This document shows positions 21,884 through 30,011 of a DNA stretch of 30,011 bases, piece by piece. Origin of the DNA: Neoconidiobolus thromboides FSU 785 (lineage: Eukaryota > Entomophthoromycota > Entomophthoromycetes > Entomophthorales > Neoconidiobolaceae). A program made the translations under genes and the position numbers. The notes below the pieces were generated by a model. It had not been told where the DNA came from. It was given only the letters and a program-made list of their open reading frames with translations, and made no database searches. Position 1 is the first letter of the stretch; every line of letters starts with the position of its first letter. The stretch is from the NCBI GenBank assembly GCA_025603075.1, contig MU626488.1:1-30011 (forward strand). Reading direction: 5' to 3'.

Positions 21884-22492
21884 CCCTTTTTGATGTTCTA
21901 GAATGTTAGGCATTTTACGATCATTTTTTCTATAAGTTTAATATAGCAAGTTAAGATAATTGATAAATTATAATCTTAAACAAAAAGCGGTCACCATTAT
22001 TCTAACTTACATGATATGTATATCAGGATCATTTTGTTTATTGAGTTTTATAGAACAATTTGTTTGAATTTTTTATTGAAAATAAATCATACTTTACAAG
22101 CTATGATAAAATACACGCTAAAATTCGATAAACAATAACAAAGTAGGAAACAAAATCTTCCTGTGTTACCATAGTATTGCCTCAGTAACTACAAGCGATC
22201 ATGGAGTTCGTACTTATATCTTTTATTTTTGACTTTATTTTTACTACTATCGATTTAAACTCGCATCCCTACTTTCATGTACACAAACGCAATAAAAAAT
22301 ATTAATAAAATATAACTTAATACTGATGAGTAAAGCATATGCAGATATTGTAATAAAATGAGCAAACATAAATTTTAGTAGCAAAGTCATAATTGCTACT
22401 ACCAGCGATCTTTTTAAATTAGCATATAAGTATGCAACTATATTAAATGAATAGAGCTTAGTTTAGCTTGAAATATAAAATTCAAAAACGAT
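21884..22492. other. gene-free AT-rich DNA
   Basis: No coding frame, RNA gene or repeat copy was recognised between the P450 gene and MITE copy 11. Confidence 0.45.
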
Positions 22493-22596
22493 ATATGGGG
22501 ATATTTTTTTGGCTTCATCACTTTCCATCTTTTAAGCGCTATTTGAACGGAAAAATTGCTAGTAAAATTCTTAAATACAAAAATACATCCCAGTAT
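22493..22596 (-). mobile_element. MITE copy 11
   Basis: A 104-bp copy in reverse orientation with ends ATATGGGGATA and CATCCCAGTAT and an intact AAGCGCTATTTGA centre. Frames on both strands here (22438-22662) are translations of the repeat, not genes. Confidence 0.93.
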
Positions 22597-23646
22597 TTTG
22601 TTATCCTTCATAAACCACAAATACCAAACAAGAATATAAGTGGGTTCAGCATGGTGTTATGAGTATATGTAAATCTATATATTGAAAAAGGACTTAGATT
22701 TACTGAGGAATTTTCTTAAATTTCGACTACAGCAATTTTCTCAATAATTTTTTAACATAATTGCATTTTATTATTGATAGCTTCTTAAAAAATAACTATT
22801 TTTAGCAAACTGTATTTAATGTTTATCTGAACACTATTGCTTTAAAAACCGTCATTTTATAGTTTACGGATAAAATTATAGAAAACTCCGCAACCATTAT
22901 CTTGTACTTAATATTGTTGCAATATTTTACATCATACTATGAATATATATATGACAATTAATCAAATTGCTATAGAATATACCTCAAAGCTATAATAAGA
23001 AGATTGGGTATTACAAACGGACGTACTTAAAAATTGTGAGGGACGTATCGTCATTTAAACATTAAGTTAAGTAAGGAGTTATCAATACTTCTAAGCCCTA
23101 TCTTTCCATCACCCAAAGCTAAGATAGCAAAGAAACTCAGGGCCCGATATATTATGAAAGTTTCCCAATTAGCGAGGAATTCCACTTTGAAAGGTACGAA
23201 GTAGATATAAGTTTAGATGTTGAACAGATTTAGTTATAAATTGGAATAAAATGGATCTTGTTAAGCATCTATTAAACAGATAATACAGTAAGGAGTTGGT
23301 CATGTCCTATTTTATTATTTGTTCTATAACTAAGTAAACTTGATTTTCTATTATATAACTTTGTTCTATTTCTAATATCTTATTAAATTTAAGATTAGAA
23401 TATAGCACAGCAAAGAGCTATACACTATTTTGGGTTCTTTCTGTAGTAGTAGGAGTAACTTCAAGGTTGTAAGGAATTGAACCCCAGCCTGCATTATCCA
23501 TCAGTAACTTCTAAAGTTAAAATCTTCACCTTTTTCGAAATAAAAAATATTCCAAAACAATCGAGTAGTCGAATGTGACAATTTAGTATTACAAGAGTCA
23601 CTTTTATTACTACGATTTGATAAATTTAGCCTACTATTAATATATT
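22597..23646. other. gene-free region
   Basis: A mixed-composition patch at about 23080-23220 and a B-box-like string near 23473-23492 stand out from the AT background. I could not support a gene or a tRNA fold for either. Confidence 0.4.
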
Positions 23647-23746
23647 ATATAGGGATGTATTTTTGTGTTTAAGAATTTACTAGCAATTTTTTCGCTCAAA
23701 TAGCGCTTAAAAGATGGAAAAAGTGGTAAAAAAAACATCTCTATAT
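23647..23746 (+). mobile_element. MITE copy 12
   Basis: A 100-bp copy with small deletions, for example GTGGTAAAAAAAAC where others read GTAATGAAGTCAAAAAAAC. The ends are ATATAGGGATG and CATCTCTATAT, and the AGCGCTT centre is intact. Confidence 0.9.
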
Positions 23747-24723
23747 TTATGATCGCAGCTACTGGCTAAATAACTACAAGAGACTGAGTTTACGAGTTAT
23801 AATAAAACTGTGGCTATCAATCTGTTATTCACTTGGGATGTTTTAATGTAAGATGTCCTTTTTAATGACTAATGGATCTGTTACATTTTATATTATACAT
23901 AAAACTCTATATCTTATTGAAGCAAAAGTTTTTATAAAATGTTACAAAAAATAAGGTACTATGATTAGCAGTTACAGTAAAAAGCAACCTTGGTTTTCAA
24001 TAATCACCTTTGGCTATTATTTTATTTCAATTGGATTAGTAATAGAAACCCTGTAGCCTTTAAATTATAGAGAGTTCTGCAATAAAAGACAGCTTATGTC
24101 TTGTTTCAAAAAAATATCGTATTAGGAATTTAAATAGTGTTGAATATCCTATATAACCTTAGGTTGGGGACTTCAGTTAATTTGAGTAAAGGCATTTTTT
24201 AATTAAAAAATGTATTTTTAAACTTAGGAAAAAACTAGTTAAGTCAATGGTTTTTATGCAAGCATAGTCTCAGTCATTATTATTGCTACAATAAAAATTC
24301 TATTTGATTAAATACCTTTTAATGATAATTTTTCAAAATTGACAAATGTATTTGCTTAATTTAAAGCTAAACTGCGATATCAACTTAAATTTTCTCTATA
24401 CTAACCTAATAAACATAGTTATAAATATGCTTTTAGCTAAAAAATGCCTATTCGTATCTCTTTGATGAATAAATAGATATTTATATATACTTAAATACCT
24501 ATTGGCTATACTATAGTCATCATATTTAACTAATGGCTATAAAACGTATTTACATTATAGCCCTTAATACTTTCAATTTACAATAAAGTACAAAACATTA
24601 ATATATTAAACTATATGAATCGCCATAAAAAAGCATGCTGCAATTTAATGAGATTAATACAAAATAAGATAAACAGTCAGGCGTTTCATAGCAATAACAA
24701 AAACATAACTAATATAATTAACA
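23747..24723. other. gene-free AT-rich DNA
   Basis: No MITE, RNA gene or coding frame was recognised. An ATG frame at 24615 overlaps the decayed secreted-protein gene in another frame. Confidence 0.45.
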
Positions 24724-25152
24724 ATGAGATTTTTGAGCTATCTTTTGGTCTCTTACTTCTTCATTTTTGTTGTTGCCAGTTTAAAGCTGTACTCTCCTCA
24801 CCTCCATACTCACAAATTTGGTAAAAAAGCACAAATAGGTGCTGATTTGGTATTATCAGGTACAGCCTGTATCACCATCGCGGCTACCTAGAGTGCTTTA
24901 GCAACTGATACGCAAGCTCTTGCTATCTGTGCTAAATCAGGTGCCTCTGTATGTAATTTGTTCCGAGCTTTAGATAAAAAGACAAAGGCGCTTGAAGAAA
25001 ATAAACAAAACGAAGAGGTGACGGACTTTACACTTAGTAGAATAGAAGCATTCAAAACTGATTTAAAGGCGGTGTTGTGTGTAGTAGCGGAAAAGAATGG
25101 CGAAATCTAGAAATTAAAAAAGGAACCTGAAGCTCTTAAAACTCCCTCTTAA
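24724..25152 (+). pseudogene. secreted-protein gene with two in-frame TAG codons
   Basis: The ATG at 24724 opens a signal peptide (MRFLSYLLVSYFFIFVVAS). The same frame continues for 142 codons with clear coding composition (HKFGKKAQIGADLVLSG; LATDTQALAICAKSGASV) to TAA at 25150. It is interrupted by TAG at 24889-24891 and TAG at 25108-25110. Gln (CAG) fits both contexts, for example GEI-x-KLKKEPEAL. The middle region has Ala, Cys and Lys/Glu-rich helices and no known domain that I recognise. A 42-bp in-frame GT-AG segment (24860-24901) could splice out the first stop, but it is unusually GC-rich for an intron here, and the second stop would remain. It is most likely a recently inactivated gene for a small secreted protein. 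Confidence 0.6.
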
Positions 25153-25174
25153 ATTTACAATACAATAAAATAAC

Positions 25175-25387
25175 AAAATAATAACTTTATGTTTTATAAG
25201 TGACGTTTTATATGGCGATACTGTTTTTTTAAATCAAGACCTTGCGAGTTCTGTGTAATTTATTTTATATAAACTGTAGGAAAAGATTAAGGTGGGACAG
25301 AAGGGTGTAAATGAAATTTACTTAAATTTAGAAAGGACTGACGATGTGACTGATGGTAAAAATGGGCGAAAGATACTAATTTATTAA
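25175..25387 (+). pseudogene. coding-like relic with two stops
   Basis: One frame, shifted relative to the preceding relic, reads ISDVLYGDTVFLNQDLASSV, TAA (25256-25258), six residues, TAG (25277-25279), then EKIKVGQKGVNEIYLNLERT and onward to TAA at 25385. The YGDTVFL segment recalls beta-trefoil carbohydrate-binding proteins, but this is only an impression. It may be a later part of the same decayed gene or a second one. Confidence 0.45.
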
Positions 25388-25433
25388 ACTAAAAAAACCA
25401 AAGCACTTTACTTCAATAAATTAATACATTTAG

Positions 25434-25739
25434 TTAAATGCTTTTCAGATTGATTGTAACATACTTTATGCTCTACATGAAAATCTTCTTAGGGTTTGTT
25501 TTGTAATCTGTCAATTTAATATTGGCATATCAATCCGCTCTTTTTCTTTTCCAATCATGAACCCTCATGACACAACCGTTCGTATTTCCACATTCGACCA
25601 TCTCTATAGTTAAGTTCTCCTATTGATTTTATATTATACACTCATTGTTAGTACTATTCGCCCTAAGCGATAACATGTACGGGTCTTTAGAATTCTTAGA
25701 TATTAAAGTATGTTTTTCATACTATCTTCCTAGAGAACT
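25434..25739 (-). pseudogene. decayed minus-strand gene with five internal stops
   Basis: One minus-strand frame keeps coding character for about 100 codons, with segments such as YEKHTLISKNSKDPYMLSLR, ENLTIEMVECGNTNGCVM, YANIKLTDYKTNPKKIFM and SIKYVTINLKSI, and ends at TAA 25434. The internal stops are TAG (25722), TAA (25629), TAG (25620), TGA (25530) and TAG (25473). Every one becomes Gln or Arg by a single T-to-C change. The product is unrecognised and has two cysteines in the middle. It lies tail to tail with the plus-strand relic. Confidence 0.5.
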
Positions 25740-26376
25740 AAATTAGAATATTAAATAATACATAACAAGGGCTTCATTTTCTTCAACTTTATTTCTGCTT
25801 CTGCTGTGTGAGAGCAATCGTGGAGAATAGAGGCAAAATTAATCACATTTTGACTTTCTAACCCTCTTGAAAGTATGCGATTGCTAGACTCAGTCTTATC
25901 TTATAAGGTGCTTTTAATGGTTTTGTTCATTGAATTCGTTGAATTGAGTTTTTGAGCTTTTCTTTTAGCTAGAAAAACACCTTGTGCTTCAACTTTTCAA
26001 AGGAAAAATAACAATGTAATAAATGCTTTTAAAATTCCTTAAAAAATCTATTTTTAACATTGAAAATATAGTCAAGTTCACATTTAGTGGTGTATTACCT
26101 TGCCTTAAATTTAAATACCCCCCCACATTTATCTTTCAATCAAATATGGTTACAATCACTATAATTAACTGTATTTTTGAAAAGTAGCTTATTTGACCTC
26201 TTATACATTTTCTCTTGTTTTTTATAAAACATAAAGACTATAATTGATGAATCAGTATTTTAATGTCTAAATTTCTTAGTTGTTAACACTCCCTTCCTTA
26301 ATCCTAATACCATATCCTTTAATTTATGGTGTATAACCTTCTAGTTCGCTTAAGCCTGCAATTTTCAAAAAATACT
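25740..26376. other. gene-free AT-rich DNA
   Basis: No coding frame or repeat copy was supported in this stretch. Confidence 0.4.
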
Positions 26377-26482
26377 ATATGGGGCTGTTTTTTTAGCTTC
26401 ATTACTTTTTCTATCTTTTAAGCACTATTTGAATGGAAAATTTGTTAGTAAAATTCTTAAACATAAAAATACATCCCCATAT
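26377..26482 (-). mobile_element. MITE copy 13
   Basis: A 106-bp copy in reverse orientation with ends ATATGGGGCTG and CATCCCCATAT. The centre is AAGCACTATTTGAATGG. Confidence 0.94.
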
Positions 26483-27042
26483 TATAGTATAATTTGGTAT
26501 AGTTTATCAATCTTTTTAGTAATGTCTATTACCATTGTTTTGTGAACTTTATTCTAAAATTAATTCTTTGAAGAAAACAACGTTAAGTTTCACAGTATAG
26601 AATTCACCAATAGTACAGTAACTTTTATTATAGTTTGAAATGGTTCGCAAAGGTCTAATAAAAGCCATACCAAATCATTCCGGCTACACCTTTTGATTGT
26701 CTGTACTATTCTGTATAATAAAATACTTAACGCCTATTAGTTATTAAAAATTACCATTGTATACTCTAGCTCTTAATTTCATCCATCTTTAGATTTAGTG
26801 CTATCAGATTTATTTTATTCATTCCCTGTTCGGATCTCCCAGAAAATTTTTGTGTCCAGCACCTTACCCTATCACTGCACTTACAGAGATTCATGTATAT
26901 TTAAAAATGTTCCATTAATAACTAATTTTCCTAGTGATGGTCGCAATTTTGGATATTATATTTACAAAGTTTAGACAAATTTAAATGATAAGGTAAAGGC
27001 ATATCAAAATAAAAATAGTTCTATAGCTACAGAAAAATATAG
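26483..27042. other. intergenic DNA with a weak coding-like patch
   Basis: A minus-strand patch at about 26780-26870 (VLDTKIFWEIRTGNE, then TAA) looks coding but is too short and broken to call. Nothing else was recognised. Confidence 0.35.
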
Positions 27043-27147
27043 AATGGGGATATATTTTTTTGTTCAAGAATTTTACTAACAAAATTTCCATTCAAATAGT
27101 ACTTAAAAGATGGAAAAAGTAATGAAGCCAAAAAAAACATCCCCATT
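27043..27147 (+). mobile_element. MITE copy 14 with altered tips
   Basis: A 105-bp copy whose tips read AATGGGG and CCCCATT instead of ATATGGGG and CCCCATAT. The tips still match each other. The interior is typical. Confidence 0.92.
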
Positions 27148-27476
27148 TATTAGAAATTTTTAATTCAAATATTTTTATACATATAGTAATGTATGAATTG
27201 ATTTCAGAATTTAATTAAAAATTAATCCAAACTTTCTTTTAAATTTGCAAGTCCTTACTGTATAATTAATTAAATTTAAAAAGCTTAAAGTTAAATTTTT
27301 TATTTAACTCAAAACTTATTTTGTTTTACTTTTATTAATATTTAATAGGTACATAATATACAAATATATAGTTATTTAGTTTTATTTTTTATCAAAACAA
27401 AAACAAAATATAAGATTTTACAGTTAAACTTTTGAATGTAATTTTCAAAAATTTTAATAAAATAAAGAGAAACACA
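27148..27476. other. extremely AT-rich spacer
   Basis: Long runs without G or C. No gene or repeat copy was recognised. Confidence 0.5.
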
Positions 27477-27820
27477 CTATGAAATATCACTTTGTCGGCT
27501 TTATGATTGATTATAACGTAATAAAACCACTTAAGTTGATGTGTTCTCAAGTTTAGTCATAACCAACCCTAAGCTTTTATTTTGATTTGCTATGAGAATC
27601 CATATCATATGACTCTGAAGGACATTATATCCCGGTTTTGATATCCATACTTGGAGTATAAAAGAGATTTTAGAGCATAATAACTCGAGGCTTTTTAACT
27701 GAATTATTCCTTAATATCTCATACATTTAATAAAGCCATTAAGTTTTCTTAATACTATTTTATGTAGATTTTATAGCAACATTGTCTATTCTATTTGTCT
27801 TACACAGTCTGTGTTCTACA

Positions 27821-27924
27821 ATATGAAGATGTATTTTTGTGTTTAGGAATTTTACTAACAGTTTTTTCATTCAAATAGCGCTTAAAAATGGAAAAATAAT
27901 GAAACTAAAAAAACAGCTCCATAT
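27821..27924 (+). mobile_element. MITE copy 15
   Basis: A 104-bp copy with ends ATATGAAGATG and CAGCTCCATAT. It lies 21 bp from copy 16, in the opposite orientation, inside the left arm of the large inverted repeat. Confidence 0.93.
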
Positions 27925-27945
27925 GCTATTGTTCATAATTCAAGT

Positions 27946-28049
27946 ATATGGGAGTGTTTTTTCTAGTTCCATTATTTTCCATTTTTAAGCACTATTTAAG
28001 CGGAAAAATTGTTAGTAAAATTCTCAAACACAAAAATATATCCCCATAT
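27946..28049 (-). mobile_element. MITE copy 16, with a related empty site
   Basis: A 104-bp copy in reverse orientation with ends ATATGGGAGTG and TATCCCCATAT. The homologous place in the right arm reads CCAAGTCTATCTTAG without an insert. This points to insertion at a TA dinucleotide. Confidence 0.95.
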
Positions 28050-28690
28050 CTTAGTTACACAAACTAAGACCTTTTGACTCTAACCACTGAGTACCAGATT
28101 TTATATTAGTTGTAAAATTCATATTATTTAATTTAAATATTAAATATAAAATTAGTAAATTTTATATATTATTGTTTGACTAATTTAACAATAGTCAACT
28201 AAATCTAATAGTTGTCAAAAATAGAAAATTAGTTATATATATTAATAATTATATATATACTATAAGTTGATTATAGTATCTTTATTTAAAAACAACTTAA
28301 AATTAAAAAACACGCCATAAAAGTTAATATCTGATAGTTGGAATTAAGAGCAGTTTTTATTTAATTAACTAATTATAAATCAAAAAGTATTAATTTGTAT
28401 AATCAAAATAATATCTTTTGTAATTAAGTAGTATAAATTTTCATAGGAAATTTAAATAAAAACTCTGAGTCAACCATATCTGAATTTAAGAACATAACTT
28501 TTAATAGTAAAATCACCTAAAGCTAATTAAATTTATTGTATAATTACAATTAAATCAATATAAAACTCCAATTGGTTTCTTAAATAAGTTAGATGATTAC
28601 TATATTATAATCAATTATAAAGATGGTAAAATAATATCTTTTAATACTAAAAAAGTTATATTATTTATATGATAAAATAACAAAAGTATT

Positions 28691-28792
28691 ATATGGGGAT
28701 TTTTTTTGGTTTCATTACTTTTCCATTTTTTAAGTGCTACTTGAGTGGAAAGATTGTTAATAAAATTAGACAAAAAAAATAGTTCCTCATAT
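28691..28792 (-). mobile_element. MITE copy 17
   Basis: A 102-bp copy in reverse orientation. The left end ATATGGGGAT is good. The right part (AAAATTAGACAAAAAAAATAG) is partly deleted, ending CTCATAT. Confidence 0.92.
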
Positions 28793-28967
28793 ATTAAAAA
28801 TTTTTTCTGAAAGTATTTTTATTAATATCGTTTAATGTTATGAATAATTGGACAATTTAAGATTAGGAATGAATAACTTGGGGCTTAAAATTAGATGTAT
28901 GAAATTTCTATATAATAATACTAAGCCTTATATTTTATTAATTTTTTGTAATAAGAAATATACTGCC

Positions 28968-29073
28968 ATATGGTGATTTTTTTTTAGTTTAATTACTTTT
29001 TCTATCTTTTGAGCACTATTTGAGTGGAAAGATTGTTAGTAAAATCCTTAAACACAAAAATACATCCCCATAT
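28968..29073 (-). mobile_element. MITE copy 18
   Basis: A 106-bp copy in reverse orientation with ends ATATGGTGATT and CATCCCCATAT. Confidence 0.93.
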
Positions 29074-29242
29074 ATATTTTTAATTGGAAGCTACGATTTA
29101 TAATTAAGATTGCAATATTTAGTATGTATTTTTTAAAAAAATATAATTATGTTTTTAAAAAGAATACTCATTAAATCACTTTTAAATTACTTTATAAAAA
29201 ACAGTGGATGGTTTAAATGATTATGTATATTGGTTACTTTAT

Positions 29243-29348
29243 ATATGGGGGTGTTTTTTTGTGTTTAAGAATTTTACTAACAATCTTTCCACTCAAATAG
29301 TGCTTAAAAAATGGAAAAAATAATGAAATCAAAAAAACACTCCCATAT
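29243..29348 (+). mobile_element. MITE copy 19
   Basis: A 106-bp copy with matched ends ATATGGGGGTG and CACTCCCATAT. It lies at the inner edge of the right arm of the large inverted repeat. Confidence 0.95.
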
Positions 29349-29357
29349 GATATTGTG

Positions 29358-29820
29358 AAATCTGGTACTCAGGGTTTGGACTCAAGAACAGCTATTGCTG
29401 GGTTGACTATACTATAAGCCGAAAGGTCTTAGTTTATGTGACTAAGATAGACTTGGATTATGAAGAATAGCACGTAATAGGTTACAAGCTATATAAGACA
29501 GATATAATAGACAATAATAATGTAAAATCTACGTAAGATACTATTAATAAAACTTAGTGGTTTTATTAAATGTTCGAGATATCAAGGAATAATTCAGTTA
29601 AAAAGCCTCGAACTACTATACTCTGTAAACTCTTCTATACTCTGAAAAGTATAAATATCAAAATGAGAAGACAATATTCTTTTGGATGGAGCTAGAAATT
29701 CTCATAGCAAATCAAACTAAGAACGTGGGATTGATTTTCTCTGAACTCGAGAACACAACAGCTTAGGCGATTGCTATGCTATAATTAACCATGGGACTGA
29801 CAAAGCGATATTTCACAATA
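29358..29820 (-). repeat. right arm of a large inverted repeat
   Basis: The reverse complement of this arm aligns with 27477-28101 minus its two MITEs. It carries about 40 bp near CAATAGCTGTTCTTGAGTCC that the left arm lacks. No coding frame was seen. Confidence 0.85.
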
Positions 29821-29887
29821 TGCAGCATAAATAATAGAAATAGATAATAGATAGCTCAAACAAGATTAATAAGGATAAAGTGAAAGC

Positions 29888-29994
29888 ATATGGGGATGTA
29901 TTTTTGTGTTTAAGAATTTTATTAATAGCTTTTCCACTCAAATAGTGCTTAAAAAATGGAAAAAGTAATGAAGTCAAAAAAAGCATTACCAATG
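29888..29994 (+). mobile_element. MITE copy 20
   Basis: A 107-bp copy with a perfect left end (ATATGGGGATGTATTTTTG) and a mutated right end (GCATTACCAATG). A 65-codon minus-strand frame over it is a translation of the repeat. Confidence 0.92.
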
Positions 29995-30011
29995 GTTGTT
30001 TCCAAATCATA

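Larger units (their letters stand above)
27477..28101 (+). repeat. left arm of a large inverted repeat
   Basis: This arm aligns, as the reverse complement, with 29358-29820. Shared blocks include TTTGATTTGCTATGAGAAT, CGAGGCTTTTTAACTGAATT and CTGAGTACCAGATTT, with mainly transition differences. It is longer than its partner because two MITEs (27821-27924 and 27946-28049) were inserted into it. No coding frame was seen. Confidence 0.85.
28102..29242. other. AT-rich centre of the large inverted repeat
   Basis: Extremely AT-rich, with several short palindromic runs of TATATA/ATTAAT type and two MITE copies. No coding frame was seen on either strand. Confidence 0.55.

Noticed and set aside
23463..23540. 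Possible minus-strand tRNA, from the B-box-like GGGGTTCAATTCC
   Set aside because: I could not form a D arm or A box. Only five of seven acceptor pairs and no convincing anticodon arm were found.
24724..25739. An alternative genetic code with UAG/UAA as glutamine
   Set aside because: The intact genes in the same window end in TAA and contain no internal UAR codons, so decay is the simpler reading.
26780..26870. A minus-strand coding-like patch
   Set aside because: It is too short and broken (TAA, TGA, TAA) to call even as a pseudogene, although its stops fit the same C-to-T pattern.
29813..30010. A 65-codon minus-strand ORF
   Set aside because: It is largely the translation of MITE copy 20.

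Overview
The window reads as nuclear DNA of an AT-rich eukaryote, most likely an early-diverging (zygomycete-grade) fungus. Every multi-exon gene I rebuilt has short GT-AG introns (21 introns, all 43-56 bp). The gene set fits a fungus (microsomal P450, Mss4-type PIP kinase, Mms2, a BRCA2/Brh2-type protein), and all intact genes end in TAA. A Conidiobolus-like entomophthoralean is my guess; no marker gene here proves the lineage.

Six intact genes are present. (1) A long intronless von Willebrand A-domain protein (2427-5684, minus). (2) A BRCA2-like recombination mediator (8684-12732, minus, nine exons), scattered over several ORFs and recovered only by splicing. (3) A type I PIP 5-kinase (13835-15571, plus). 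(4) An Mms2/UBE2V ubiquitin-conjugating variant (16384-17012, minus, five exons). (5) A Taspase-1-like threonine aspartase (17146-18549, plus, seven exons), divergent from Mms2 with 133 bp between the starts. (6) A cytochrome P450 (20284-21857, plus, three exons). BRCA2 and Mms2 are both DNA-damage tolerance or repair factors, but they are not adjacent and no co-regulation is visible.

The rest is gene-poor and repeat-rich. About twenty copies of one roughly 105-bp inverted-terminal-repeat element (a MITE) are scattered in both orientations, all outside the exons and introns of the intact genes. Two larger inverted-repeat structures occur. One (about 315 bp, 12959-13273) has a MITE nested inside it. 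The other (27477-29820) has arms of about 460-625 bp around a very AT-rich centre. Comparing its two arms shows MITE insertions next to a related empty site and supports a TA target duplication.

Several decayed genes (about 7.0-7.7 kb and 24.7-25.7 kb) keep long coding-like frames broken almost only by TAA/TAG where Gln would fit, plus occasional TGA where Arg would fit. This is the pattern expected from C-to-T decay. The stretches 1-2.4 kb, 18.6-20.2 kb, 21.9-24.7 kb and 25.8-27.4 kb hold MITEs and AT-rich DNA with no convincing gene.
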